Shown one piece after another: positions 24,168-34,400 of a stretch of DNA of 64,000 nt. The position numbers and the translations under genes were made by a program. This stretch comes from Ulota crispa. Lineage: Eukaryota > Streptophyta > Bryopsida > Orthotrichales > Orthotrichaceae. Positions within the stretch are counted from its first letter, which is position 1, and each line of letters begins with the position of its first letter. A model generated the notes under the pieces. The model saw only the letters and a list, made by a program, of their open reading frames with translations. It was not told the origin of the DNA and did no database searches. The stretch is from the NCBI GenBank assembly GCA_963920765.1, contig OY987244.1:30422358-30486357 (forward strand), given 5' to 3'.

Positions 24168-24657
24168 GGTAGCTTAACTTAACTTCACAACATGATTTCT
24201 CCAACCTTCTTCACCCACCACAATCTTGCCATTGTAGACAAGCATTGTTGAAACTTGCAACATGATTTACTTGATGTAAGTATTTCTTAACCCTAACCTT
24301 ATTTCATTTATGCCTCTACTCTTCTTTCCTTCCTAATCACTACCAATTAATTAGCCATTATCCTACCTGCCAACCACGATAAATGCATCAAAACCTAAAA
24401 TCACCTCCTCGATAGAACCAACAAACAACCCCAAGAACGCATTGAAACGTTGAGTAGAACATGCCAAAATTTTGGAAAAAGAAAACCGCACAAATTATTT
24501 GCTACTCCTACCACCATAGAAAATTTGCAAGAACTCTCGAGCCTATTTACTTCACAATAATTTTCCAAAAGGCAATATCCCACATTTGTCAAAACCAAAT
24601 ACATCCCTACCCGGTTGCCTCCTCATCCGAATGTGGACTCTCAAGGACTTGACATTA
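24168..24657 (-). other. Retrotransposon leader between 5' LTR and gag
   Basis: Noncoding leader on the minus strand. Directly inside the LTR edge the sequence reads TAATGTCAAGTCCTTGAG, which is not a standard plant initiator-Met primer site. No other feature seen. Confidence 0.55.
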
Positions 24658-24742
24658 TGTTACAATACAAGATCACGAGTCAACATTCTTTTCCTATTTT
24701 GAGATCATAACCTAATGTAGAAACAAACACTAAGAGACGCAA
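24658..24742 (-). repeat. Partial 5' LTR
   Basis: 85 bases matching 18765-18849, including GAGTCAACATTC and GAGATCATAACCTAAT and ending GAGACGCAA. The inner edge has the expected TG/CA form (TGTTAC on the plus strand). The remaining 139 bases of the LTR are absent, which removes the promoter side of the 5' LTR. Confidence 0.8.
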
Positions 24743-24850
24743 CACACATTCTATTAAAATTTCAGTCTAGAATATGAAAAGCTCCAATCACAAGTATTTG
24801 CCCAAAATCGCTATGTTTCTAAAAAAGGAGGTCTAGTCCTTTAGGAATTA
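24743..24850 (+). repeat. Possible distal tip of the palindrome right arm
   Basis: Beyond the retrotransposon, text such as TTGCCCAAAATCGCTATG and GTCCTTTAGGAATTAA resembles the terminal 100 bases of the arm copy at 380-500. If right, the retrotransposon split the arm and this is the far half. The match is weak and could be chance. Confidence 0.4.
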
Positions 24851-25656
24851 AAAATTCACAACTTATTCTCACAATATCCAAATAATACATTCAAAAGTGC
24901 AATTTAATTATTTTTCTGTTTCTAATAGGATTCTAAAATTTGCTAATTGTTTATTGATACTCATCATGTTCAAAATCCTTAGGGCAGCTTTACACTATGA
25001 CCAGCCAAGTCGAGAGGCGGTCAAATTGAGTGGCCAAACTTTGCTGAGAGGCCAAGAAAATTTGTTGAATAGACAATAAATGCTAAAACTGACAAAAATT
25101 AATGCTAAAACTGATGGCTTTTTGCACATAGTTTGAGTCTCCATTTTTGCTGAACCCAGACTCCCCTTTGAAAAACAGTCAACCTTGAATGATAAAGTGC
25201 TGGCATGTAAACAAATGTGAGATGATGGCCTTTGGAGTTTGGCCTCTAGTGTGGAGAGCTGAATAGCCGGACTCTCGATTTTGTGCAATCTGATTGGTGC
25301 AAACCAACAGCCTCTTGACCTTTGGCCATAATGTGAAGCCGCCATTTAGTTTGACGCTTATGGGTGTACATACCTTATGTGCAGTAGACTGAGCCATGGG
25401 CAAGGGAGGTGGAACTTATTCAGGTTCCAAGTCAGCAAACCTTTTTTTCAAACATGACGTTTCCATTGGCTCGATGAGGTGGCGCCTTGGGCGGGGGGCG
25501 AGCAGGTCGGCGACGACGACAACGACGGACGACGGCGCCCGCCAGTGTTTGCGTTGGACGCAGATTGGCAGGGGTTTTGCAGCAGCAGCTGCACCTCGGG
25601 ATCGCTCTAAGCTTACACCAGCTAAGCTTAGTAGTACTCGTTCCGAGCTGAGGACG
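24851..25656. other. Upstream region of the SEC12-like gene
   Basis: Holds the promoter and leader. The plus-strand reading frame is open from 25396, 87 codons before the chosen start, but that stretch has no family resemblance and the composition changes to GC-rich from about 25480. No other gene seen. Confidence 0.5.
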
Positions 25657-28419
25657 ATGGGGCGCCCTTCGCAATGCTCCAGAAAATACGGCATGCCCTT
25701 GTTCACAGGGGCGTGGGTGACACCGTTGAAGACATTGGACACAACCACCGATAGCAATGGCAATGGCGATGGCGATGGCGGTGGTGATCGGGAAGAAGGT
25801 GTGGTGGTGTTAGCCGGAGGGGGAGGCAACCAGCGCAACGGAGTGCCGAACCGCGTGCTGCTTGCGGAGTACGACTTCTTGTCGACGACGTTGACGGACG
25901 CGCGGGACACGTTCGACACGGGCAATGACCCGCCGTTCCGTCTGGCTGCGCACCGCGACGGCGTGGTGTGCAGCTTCGAGAAGGACTGCCGGATTTTCCA
26001 AGTGCGGCGGGAGGAGGGCGGCGAGGTGAAGCTGGAGGCGTCGGAGAGAGAGGTCACGGCGTTGCAGGGCGTTGGTGAGCAGAACTGCTTGGTGTTTAGT
26101 CCTGATGGCACTCGGTTTGCTGCTGGTGGAGATGACGGGCATTTGCGCGTGTTCGAGTGGGGGACGTTCAAGGTAGGAACCCCCGGTGAATTCCCCTGTT
26201 TTTCCATGCATTAGGGTTTCGATCTTCAGGATGATGACCTAGTGATATAAATAGAGAAAATTTCATGGATACTCCTGAAGTTTACAAACCCCTGGTGAAT
26301 TCCCCTGTTTTTCCATGCATTAGGGTTTGATCTTCGGGATGATGATCTAGTGATATAAAATAGGGAAAACTTCATGGATACCCCTGAAGTTTGCAATATT
26401 TTCATGGATATCCCTGCTTTTTCAGAAATATCACAATTGCCCCTGGATCAATAAAACATTTAGGCGCTTTTTTTTTGTTATGCATATCACTTCCCGTCTC
26501 CCTTTGTGCGCACACTACTTCTTTCTTGCTATGCGTGCGCACAAAGGAAGAAGGGAAGTGGCATGCACAACAAAACAACCGCCTAATTTTTTTGGTCCAA
26601 GAGTATTTGTGATATTTCTGAAAAAGCAGGGGTATCTATGAAAACATTGCAAACTTCAGGGTTATCTATGAAATTTTCCCTAATAAATATAGCATACCAT
26701 TTGCATCACTTCCAGCATTTAAACCGATTTGCAGGAGTGTCAAACTATTGAGAGATCGCTACATAAACTCATTGACAAAGCCGCGTTGTGCACTATTGGA
26801 AGGGACAGTAGACAAGCTTTTTCTTCTCTTGAATGACGAGTAACTACCCACCAATTTTACCAAGTCACATTTACCCTAAAACTTGCTAAGTGATCCTAAA
26901 CCTAGTGTCAAATCCGCCAGGTCATGCTTACCCTAAAACTTGCTAAGTGATCCCAACCAAGCGTTTTGAAAGAGATGAGTCGCTGTTGGAAACGGGCTCG
27001 AGTTCAATGCCCTAACTTGGTAATGTTACCTTTTTGTTGTTGTTTTCCTGTGCAGGTATTGCTTGATAAGCCTGAAGCTCATAAATCAATCAAGGATCTG
27101 GATTTCAGTTTGGACGGCACTTTGGTGGCCTCAACATCTGATGACAGTGCGTGTCGAATCTGGGACGTAGCATCCGGAACCTGTGTGTCGTCCCTGCCAT
27201 TGGTGAAAGGGGAAGAAATTGGATTTGTGAGATTCTCTCGGGATGGCAGCAAACCCTTGCTGTACGGATCAGTGCGGAAAAAAGGGAAGGGCTTTGTGTC
27301 TGCATTTGATACCTCCACTTGGAAGCAGGTGAAGTCACGGAAGCTGCAAGACGACCCTATTTCTGCTTTTTCAATTGCTCCAGATGGAAGGTGAGCATTC
27401 AGTAGCTGTAAATCTCGTGCCTTGTTATCAGGCACTTGTATGTTTTTTTAGGGTTTGCATCTTCCTTGTCCTTATTAGGTCATTTTGAGCATCTTCCCTG
27501 TCCTTATTAGGTCATTTTGTGCATCTCCCTTGTCCTTATTGAATCATTATGTGCATCTTCCTTGTCCTTATTAGGTCATTTTGTACTTATCAGCCGTTTG
27601 TACGTTTTTTTACGGTTTGCAGCTGCCTTATTATGTCACTTTGTAAACATTTATGAGCTCCTATCTCTGAGGCACAATGGATTTTATTTCTTCAAACAAA
27701 AAGAACATATCTTTTGAGGACCTTTTCTCGTGAGAGTTTTTTTTCAAACCCTAAAAGAGACTGCGTGCACACCCTACCGACTATTCTAGCCTTTCTACAA
27801 AATCTATTCGCTGTGGTGATTAACATTCCGAAACTAGGGTTAGGGTTTTGTCTGTGAGGTCTTTTCTCTGCAGGAGGGCTTTATAGTTTTTGGTTTAGAA
27901 GAAGAAACTCTGTTGTGTTATAGATTTCCTCTTCCCAGTCTTCTATAGTCCAAACTAGTGCATTTGCTAACACTCTGAAACTAGGGTTAGGGTTTTGTCT
28001 GTGAGGTTTTTTCTCTGCAGGAGGTATTTTTAGCATTTGGTGTAGAAGAAGAAACCTTAATGTATTATAGATTGCCTCTTCCCAGTCTTCTACAGTCCAA
28101 ATCAGGACGATTGCTAAACCCTAATATGGCACGTTGCTATTTGTGCAGATTTCTGGCTGTTGGGAGCAGTGACGGAGACGTTTCCATCGTGAATGCAGCC
28201 AATTTATCAGCATGTCAGAAGGTGAAGAGTGCGCATATGATCTTCGTCACTTCACTGGAGTTTTCTCCGAATGGTCGAGCAGTGTTGTCGGTATCAGCAG
28301 ATTCTAGTGCACTTGTCACAACAGTGGCACCTGTGAGTGCTGTCTTGTTGCAGGGAGTTGCAATATTCCTTCTTATTATCATCCTTGCAATGTTACTGTT
28401 GCACTGGTCCTCTAGTTAG
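25657..28419 (+). CDS. SEC12-like WD40 membrane protein, 3 exons, 373 aa
   Basis: Coding exons 25657-26172, 27056-27390 and 28149-28419 join in frame (1122 nt). The family is the guanine-nucleotide exchange factors for the small GTPase SAR1, which start COPII coat assembly on the ER; plants have SEC12/STL and PHF1 members. The start MGRPSQCSRKYGMPLFTGAW matches the family opening (KYGxPLY-type). Residues about 30-65 form a Gly/Asp-rich insert, then beta-propeller blades follow: LVFSPDGTRFAAGGDDGHLR, LDFSLDGTLVASTSDDSACR, FLAVGSSDGDVSIV and LEFSPNGRAVLSVSADSSAL. A single membrane span lies at the C-terminus (about 350-368, VAIFLLIIILAMLLLHW), giving a tail anchor with almost nothing beyond it. 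Intron 1 hosts a MITE and intron 2 hosts tandem repeats. Whether it acts like SEC12 or like PHF1 (phosphate-transporter traffic) cannot be told. Confidence 0.92.
26186..26393. repeat. Tandem duplication taking in the end of a MITE
   Basis: About 105 bases are repeated head to tail (26186-26290 and 26292-26393). Shared phrases are GAATTCCCCTGTTTTTCCAT, GCATTAGGGTTT, GATGATG and GTGATATAAA, followed by the start of the MITE terminus. The duplication therefore copied flank plus the MITE tip and lies in intron 1 of the SEC12-like gene. It also repeats the end of exon-adjacent sequence. Confidence 0.85.
26363..26680. mobile_element. MITE, GGGAAAATTTCATGG family, in SEC12-like intron 1
   Basis: Starts GGGAAAACTTCATGGATACC and ends with the mirrored ATGAAATTTTCCC. 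TA flanks both sides (26361-26362 and 26681-26682), suggesting a TA target site. 318 bases, same family as 7924-8472 and 31551-31873. The plus-strand open frame 26391-26612 is element sequence. Confidence 0.88.
27463..27590. repeat. Short tandem repeats in SEC12-like intron 2
   Basis: Four imperfect copies of a unit of about 37 bases with the phrases CTTGTCCTTATTAGGTCATT and TGTGCATCT. Confidence 0.85.
27829..28118. repeat. 148-bp tandem duplication in SEC12-like intron 2
   Basis: Two copies begin GAAACTAGGGTTAGGGTTTT (near 27831 and 27979) and continue through TCTCTGCAGGAGG and CCTCTTCCCAGTCTTCTA. Each copy carries a strong acceptor-like CTGCAG, so the intron holds two decoy 3' splice sites before the real one at 28148. 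Confidence 0.88.
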
Positions 28420-30053
28420 TGTATTATGGGGTAATTTATTCTTGTGCGCACGACTTAGGATCTGTAAACTTACAGGGTTAGGTGATGAGGTTGTACTCTG
28501 GGTTAACCTTTTTGTAAATAATTCTACGCTCGGAAGTCTCGATCGATATTTTGAGCCGTGTTCTGTTCACTAGTGTATGATGTTTCAGAGCTCTCTTTTT
28601 AGAGTAAAAAAATTACCATTTAGAGCATCTGAGGCTGTTGAAAACGGATTGTTTACTTTTTCTGATTAGTAGACAGCAGTAGCAATGCGCAGTAGAGTCT
28701 GGAGTTGATTATTGAAACGAACATGCCTCGTATGTAACGTTCAATATCCTGTTAAAAGAGTTGCGGCACTTCGGCAAAACTCCACTTGCAAATTTATTGT
28801 AATTCACGCTCCTTGTCATGAATGTTCCTCAAAAGTCGTACAGCAGTGAAATTCTATAAGAGTCCTTCAGGGATCATATTTAAGATTTCTTCATTACTAT
28901 GACTTTTAGGTGCCCATTGCAAAGGTAAGAAGGAATTTCTGGTGGCAATTCTTTTGGACAGGGTACTGAATATTCTGTTGCTGTTTGAACTTTGTAATGC
29001 ACTGTAAGGTGGACGAGGTTATGAGGTACACATCTTAAACTTCCGTGGTGCTGTACTGCTGTAGATAGAATCTTTTTGTCTATATTGTAGTTGTATACAC
29101 CGTTAACTTCAAGGTTTCCTGTTCTGCTCCCTTATCACTGACATTGCTGATAACCATTGTCTACCTCTTTTGTATAGTACTTCTCTTGATACATGGAAAC
29201 AATGGCAGTTTAAACTGCCGGCGTATGTGATCCACTATTCACCTAAACTGCTATGCGTGTCTGGGGTAGATTCCCATCCATCCATGCAATATTGAAAAAA
29301 TGGGTCTTGCATCGTGGTTTTTCAAAAATGTTCTGTAGTTGAATGAGAAGTAATTTCTTGTTTGAGCGAAACGTAGTTGCTTTGTGCTAAATCAAAAGCT
29401 CTTTCAACAATACTCGATCTAATTTTAGATTCCTTTTGTAAAATTGTTCAGGCAGCCCTTCAAGAATGCTACAAAAATTGCACTGTGCACTCATATTCTT
29501 TAAAAAAAGATTCACACATCCACAAGAATTGCAAGTGCCCTTGAAACTTGAAAATCTACACTTCTCTACTCAAAGTAACAGGGAAAGGTATACTTCCATA
29601 TATTACAATATAAGAAAATGTTCAAAGCATGGCATGCTTGCACCTTAATACACTAGATTAGAACTAGATTAGAACATTTGAAGTCGTGTCAAGAATAACC
29701 AGTCACTCCGATTGGACCTCAATGGATACAAATAACCTGGATGCCTTTCTTATTCTAAAAAGGTTCATTTATATACCACTGAGGATTGTGAAAAGTAGCA
29801 TTCTACAATAATTAATTCATAGCCTATTCTGTCACACACATAACATTCAATAGCACTAGTAAAGGCTACCGTTCCTCTAAGAGACTGGTGTGGAATATTC
29901 CACACCAATCTTTAGCTATGGAGACACTTGGTTGAATTTGTTGAAGTTTATGAAAAAGAGGCTCAGTTTAGTGCACATACATCAATGTGGGGGCTAGCCA
30001 TATCAAAAAAGAAAAGAAAAGGAAATAAATTAATAAATTATTAATTATTGTTA
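28420..30053. other. Downstream region of the SEC12-like gene
   Basis: Likely includes the 3' untranslated region in its first few hundred bases. No other gene, and no RNA gene recognised. A 22-base palindrome lies at 29886-29907. Confidence 0.5.
29886..29907. repeat. Perfect 22-bp palindrome
   Basis: The sequence is exactly its own reverse complement around GGAATATTCC. It sits in the spacer between two convergent genes. It may be chance or a protein-binding site. Confidence 0.6.
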
Positions 30054-30443
30054 TTACTCCCTCTGTCCCAAAATGATCTTCCTGTTGGCGTGGAGGAATT
30101 GAAGGTCCTGTAACTTGATACATGGCCTTTCAAAGATATGATGGCCGGTGGGTCCACACAATGATTGGCCCTCCATCAAGAGCTTTGATGCATGGCCTTT
30201 TCGAGATAAGGCGGGTCCAAATAACCTTTGGCTAGCGGTGCTTGATAAAAAAACCTTAAAAATCCAATCTTTAAGTGCTTCAAAGTTACACTTTCAAAAC
30301 CCATTTGGAACTCAAATTTGCAAGACTACATGAATGTATCAAACTCTATGTGCAATTCATTTATTTTATTTTTATATCCTTTTTTAAACCTTAATCTAGA
30401 CCATTTTGTCTAACATGAAGATCATCTTGGGACGGATGGAGTA
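30054..30443. mobile_element. Stowaway-like MITE
   Basis: Left end CTCCCTCTGTCCCAAAATGA and right end ATCATCTTGGGACGGATGGAG are inverted near-copies, each followed by a TA. It belongs with 13470-13833 and 36756-37177. The short plus-strand frame at 30148 is part of it. Confidence 0.9.
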
Positions 30444-30679
30444 TTATTTTGTCAAGATGAAGTTTGTGGATGATACTTGAAGAGAGGGAAAGCAATAGCC
30501 TCTCTTCAGGCTAGTGAATGTTATGCAAGTTCTTAGTATTGCTTGGTTATCTTCTCCTTGAAGGTTCTCATAATTTCATGAACACATTCGACACTTCAGA
30601 TTTGTTAGAATCTAGCAAAATGGATTCACTCTTAGAAGCTTGATGGCAACTTTTAGGTGTACATGCTTTGAATAATATT

Positions 30680-30770
30680 CTAAACCCCTAATCGTCCGGG
30701 GTCACCGTGGATACATTGCGTTTAGTGTATTTGTCGGGATGAAAAACGTCCTGGACGTTTAGGGGTTAAG
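30680..30770. mobile_element. Minimal (91 bp) CTTAACCCCTAAA-family element
   Basis: Termini CTAAACCCCTAATCGTCC and GGACGTTTAGGGGTTAAG are inverted copies with only a short centre between. This is the smallest member of the family seen in the window. Confidence 0.75.
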
Positions 30771-31419
30771 TAGTGTTTTTGTGAACAAATTAATAAAAAC
30801 TATCAATTACAAGTGTGTCATTAGAATTATATCCAAAGCAATTCAAGACCATCATATCAGAAAATATGTACATTTAGACCAGTTGCAAAGGTTGCTACGT
30901 GGCAGGGACCAGCGTTCGAGGAATTTGACATTTCGACTCCACCAGTATACTATAATTAAATTTTTATAAAATTTGACCGATTTTTTATCCAGTAGTTTCA
31001 AATTCAACCGGCTTTTCTGCAATTTGAACCGGCGAACAATACACTAAATGCCGGTTCTCCCCGGACATTGGCAATTAGTTACGATTACGTTACAAGTATG
31101 ACAATGACTTGAGCAATAGTCGTGCTCCAAATTAGATGATTGCCCTTCGCAACATCTGGCTATGGAAGGTGGATTCCACAATGCTCAAAACACAGGAGAT
31201 TCAAGGGGCCCATTCTTGACAGAGTACTCAGCTGTTTGATCTATTGTTTTCACGATAGATATTTAAAACACTTTAAACACCATTCCTATTACCATGTCAC
31301 ACCCGTATTACCTTCGTTGGTAAACCATTGTCCCTATAAACAACCCCTATCACAACTGCAAATATATACTATAATATTAGTGTTGCCAACCCATAAATCG
31401 TTTTGCACGGCCAGGCAAA
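30771..31419. other. Downstream flank of the methionine aminopeptidase gene
   Basis: Likely contains the 3' untranslated region of the minus-strand gene. The 118-aa plus-strand frame at 31140 has no family resemblance and is mostly antisense to that region. Confidence 0.5.
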
Positions 31420-34400
31420 CTATTTTGTCAACCAGGGAAATACATCGGGTGATGTTGGAAGACGAGCTGTCAAGACTTCAACTCCAGTTTCCGTAACCTT
31501 CAAAACAAAATGGCCAATTCAGTTCCATACATCCCATTATAACCAAAATAGGGAAAATTTCATGGATACCCCTGAACTTTGCAGTATTTACATAGATACC
31601 TCTGCTTTTTCAGAAATTACACAAATGCCCTTGGACCAAAAGAATTAGGCGTTTGTTTGTTGTGCTTGTACTTTCCTCATAACCAATGTTGAAAGAAGGG
31701 TTTGTAATGAAACAAAAAGGAAGAAATGTGCGCACAAAGAAAGAAGAGAAGTGAAATGCATAACAAAACAAACGCCTGAAAATTTTGGTCCAAGGGTATT
31801 TGTGTAAGTTCTGAAAAAGCAGGGGTATCTATGTAAATATTGCAAACTTCAAAGGTATCCATGAAATTTTCCCAACAAAATAATACTCGGTCGATAGAGA
31901 TTGGTAACAAGCACAGAACAATCAAAAAGAATTTAAGAGGCAAGAGAAATTTATTGCTTACCAAAAGGGTATGCTCAAATTGTGCACTGCGCTTGCCATC
32001 TGCAGTAGCCGCAGTCCATCCATCTGGCCACATCTTATCTTTCCAGATACCTGAATACATTTGTGATGTCAGTGATTATGTCTTCGTGTAATGCAGCAGT
32101 ACTTTTCTGCAATCAAAATAGGCAAGAAACGAGAGAGATGTTTGAAACTAACCTGCATTGATCATGGGTTCGATAGTGAAGACTTGCCCTGCTTTCATTA
32201 CCCCGACAGCTTTGTTTCCTGTAGAATATGGTTAAGAAGAACCCTAAAAGATATCCAGAAAGAGATTTCTATTTATAGAGGGAGATGTGTTTTAAAGCCT
32301 TTATAGAACATAGAAATCAAAATGCAGAGTAAACATAATCTAGTAAATAAAAAGAGAGAATACATAGAAACGGGGGTACATGAGGTAATGAGAAATTATA
32401 TTCAACAATTTACGAGGATACGGGCATAATGTGGAATGTTTGGTGCACAATGGAAAAGCTCCCCTACTCCATGACCGCAGTAAGACTTCACCTGCGCCTC
32501 AAAAAAAGCGATTATTATTTTAAAGCATAGGTTTTGATTTATTCAAAAATAAGCTTATTTGGCTTCTTACATGCTCTACTCGTCTTTGAAAACAATGGCT
32601 AAGGAATCAAAGCAAGACTCATAAGAATGTCTTCCGATTATCATCAGGTACAACTAAACAAAAAAGAATAAGAGGGTTTTGTAAGTACCACAGAGAGGCC
32701 ATTCAAAGATGCATGCCTACTAATAACCTCACCAACCTCCCGATAACGTACTCCAGGTTTCACTGCATAAACAAGGAGGCTTCAGTCCAGGACATCGTCT
32801 ACAAAACAATTGATTTTCTAAACAAAAACCGCTTATAAAAATAGAGTAGTTGTGACGGTAAAATAAATCCAGCTAGGAAATGATTTGAAAAACATACTAG
32901 GTTTTAAGCAGGGGGGAGAAACAAACCTAAGGCGATTGCTTTCTCAAGACATTCATAAGTACCCCGCACAAGATCCTCCGATGCTTTATCCACTTTCCCC
33001 ACGAAGAAAGTTTCGTTCAAATCAGCTGTTCATCCACCAAGGTCACTCAAATTTCAGCGACTGACTAGCTGGAGGAAACAAAAAACTTGTTCTAGTCTAT
33101 ACATCGAAAAGAGGTGAAAACGAAGAGTGAACTTTAGGGAAGAGAATCGAAGGCAAGGAACAGAAAAAACTGAAACTAACGATCAGTGTCTAATGATCAC
33201 ATACAAACCAGCCACATCAGCCAGGACTTTACCATGACAGCCATTTAAATAAACGGATATGTCCACGTTGAGGATATCACCCTCTTCTAAAGGCCTGCAT
33301 ATATTTACCCGGGTTAAACTGTTACTTTTGATTCAACATTTGCTCCTGAAACGACAGAGAAGACAAGCTCCCGCAGCAAATTAATCCCCCTGGTATGCTT
33401 TCTTGCAATAAAACACATAAGCTATGAATCATGGGCAAAACTGAGTTCTCAGAATTATAATTCACCTTGCATCAGGTATCCCGTGGCAGATTATTTCGTT
33501 CACTGACCTGTCATTCATGCCATACAAAATGTTGAGCAGTGGGTCTTGGTAATAAGTTATAAAACATATACACGTGTTTCTGTATGAAGAGATACATGAA
33601 TGTCATGTTTAAGAAAAGAAGAGAGGGTTGGAATCTCACGTGCAACAAGATTTAGGGAAAAAGTGATAGTTCAAAGGTGAAGGGTAGCCACCTGCATTTG
33701 GAGATAGAATTGTCAGGGATCTCCCTACTCCGAAACCTCTTTCTAATATTCTATATGACATCCTATACAACAGAAAGAGACATAAGAGCAGACTATTGGT
33801 TGTAAAGTAAATGAGTCAAACATACAGGACGCAGGTCCATCCACGTCTATACAAAATGAAAAGATTTCAAGAGCTGCAAGTTCGAATTCAACAATTTAAA
33901 GGGAGATCATTCTGTACCAGCAGCAACTGTAGCCTCATGTACGATCCTGTCTATCTCATCAGTTGTCACTCCTGGCTTAACAGCTCTCGCTGCTATGTCG
34001 AGCATCTCCCTCCCAACCTGAAAATAATTCAAAATTGCGGAAACAATCACCTCAGTCTGCAACATCCATTAGACAATTTGGAGGAAAAGAGTTCTTAGCT
34101 TACTACATTTGAATGGAGCAAGAAAAGAAAACGGGTTTATATGGGAAAAGCTGTAGTAAAAATAAACACTGCCCAAATATATAATTTTTTTGACATAAAC
34201 TACCATGCAATCAAAATGCGATCAATGAGGTTACAACGTTCGTTTGTAAATGGCAAGGACAGCCATCAATATCCGATAGTTGTACACATTACCACAGAAC
34301 GTTTAGAACACAACGAATTATCACAACTAGAAAACATATCCTAGATATTAAGAACCACGAGTACAGCAAGGTGTGCTCCAAGGCAAACAATTGTGGAGTA

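Larger units (their letters stand above)
18765..24742 (-). mobile_element. Ty3/gypsy chromovirus-type LTR retrotransposon, defective
   Basis: Reading on the minus strand the order is partial 5' LTR, gag, zinc knuckle, protease, reverse transcriptase, RNase H, integrase, chromodomain, polypurine tract and 3' LTR. That order, with integrase after RNase H and a C-terminal chromodomain, defines Ty3/gypsy chromoviruses. Frame changes and stop codons break the coding region many times and the 5' LTR keeps only about 85 bases, so the copy is dead. It sits in the right arm of the palindrome at 16999-18764. A normal tRNA primer-binding site next to the 5' LTR is not evident. Confidence 0.93.

Noticed and set aside
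25396..25656. Longer N-terminus of the SEC12-like protein from 25396
   Set aside because: The added 87 residues have no resemblance to the family, whose members begin close to the KYGxPL motif. It cannot be excluded without cDNA.
25416..26207. Minus-strand frame of 263 codons opposite the SEC12-like gene
   Set aside because: It is the shadow of a GC-rich coding exon; the plus strand carries the WD40 family motifs.
28333..28353. A 21-base micro-intron (GTGAGT to GCAG) in the last SEC12-like exon
   Set aside because: It has splice-like ends, but it is far too short to be removed by the spliceosome and reads through in frame before the membrane span.
31140..31648. Plus-strand frames of 118 and 81 codons
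   Set aside because: They overlap the last MAP1A exon on the opposite strand and a MITE; no family resemblance.
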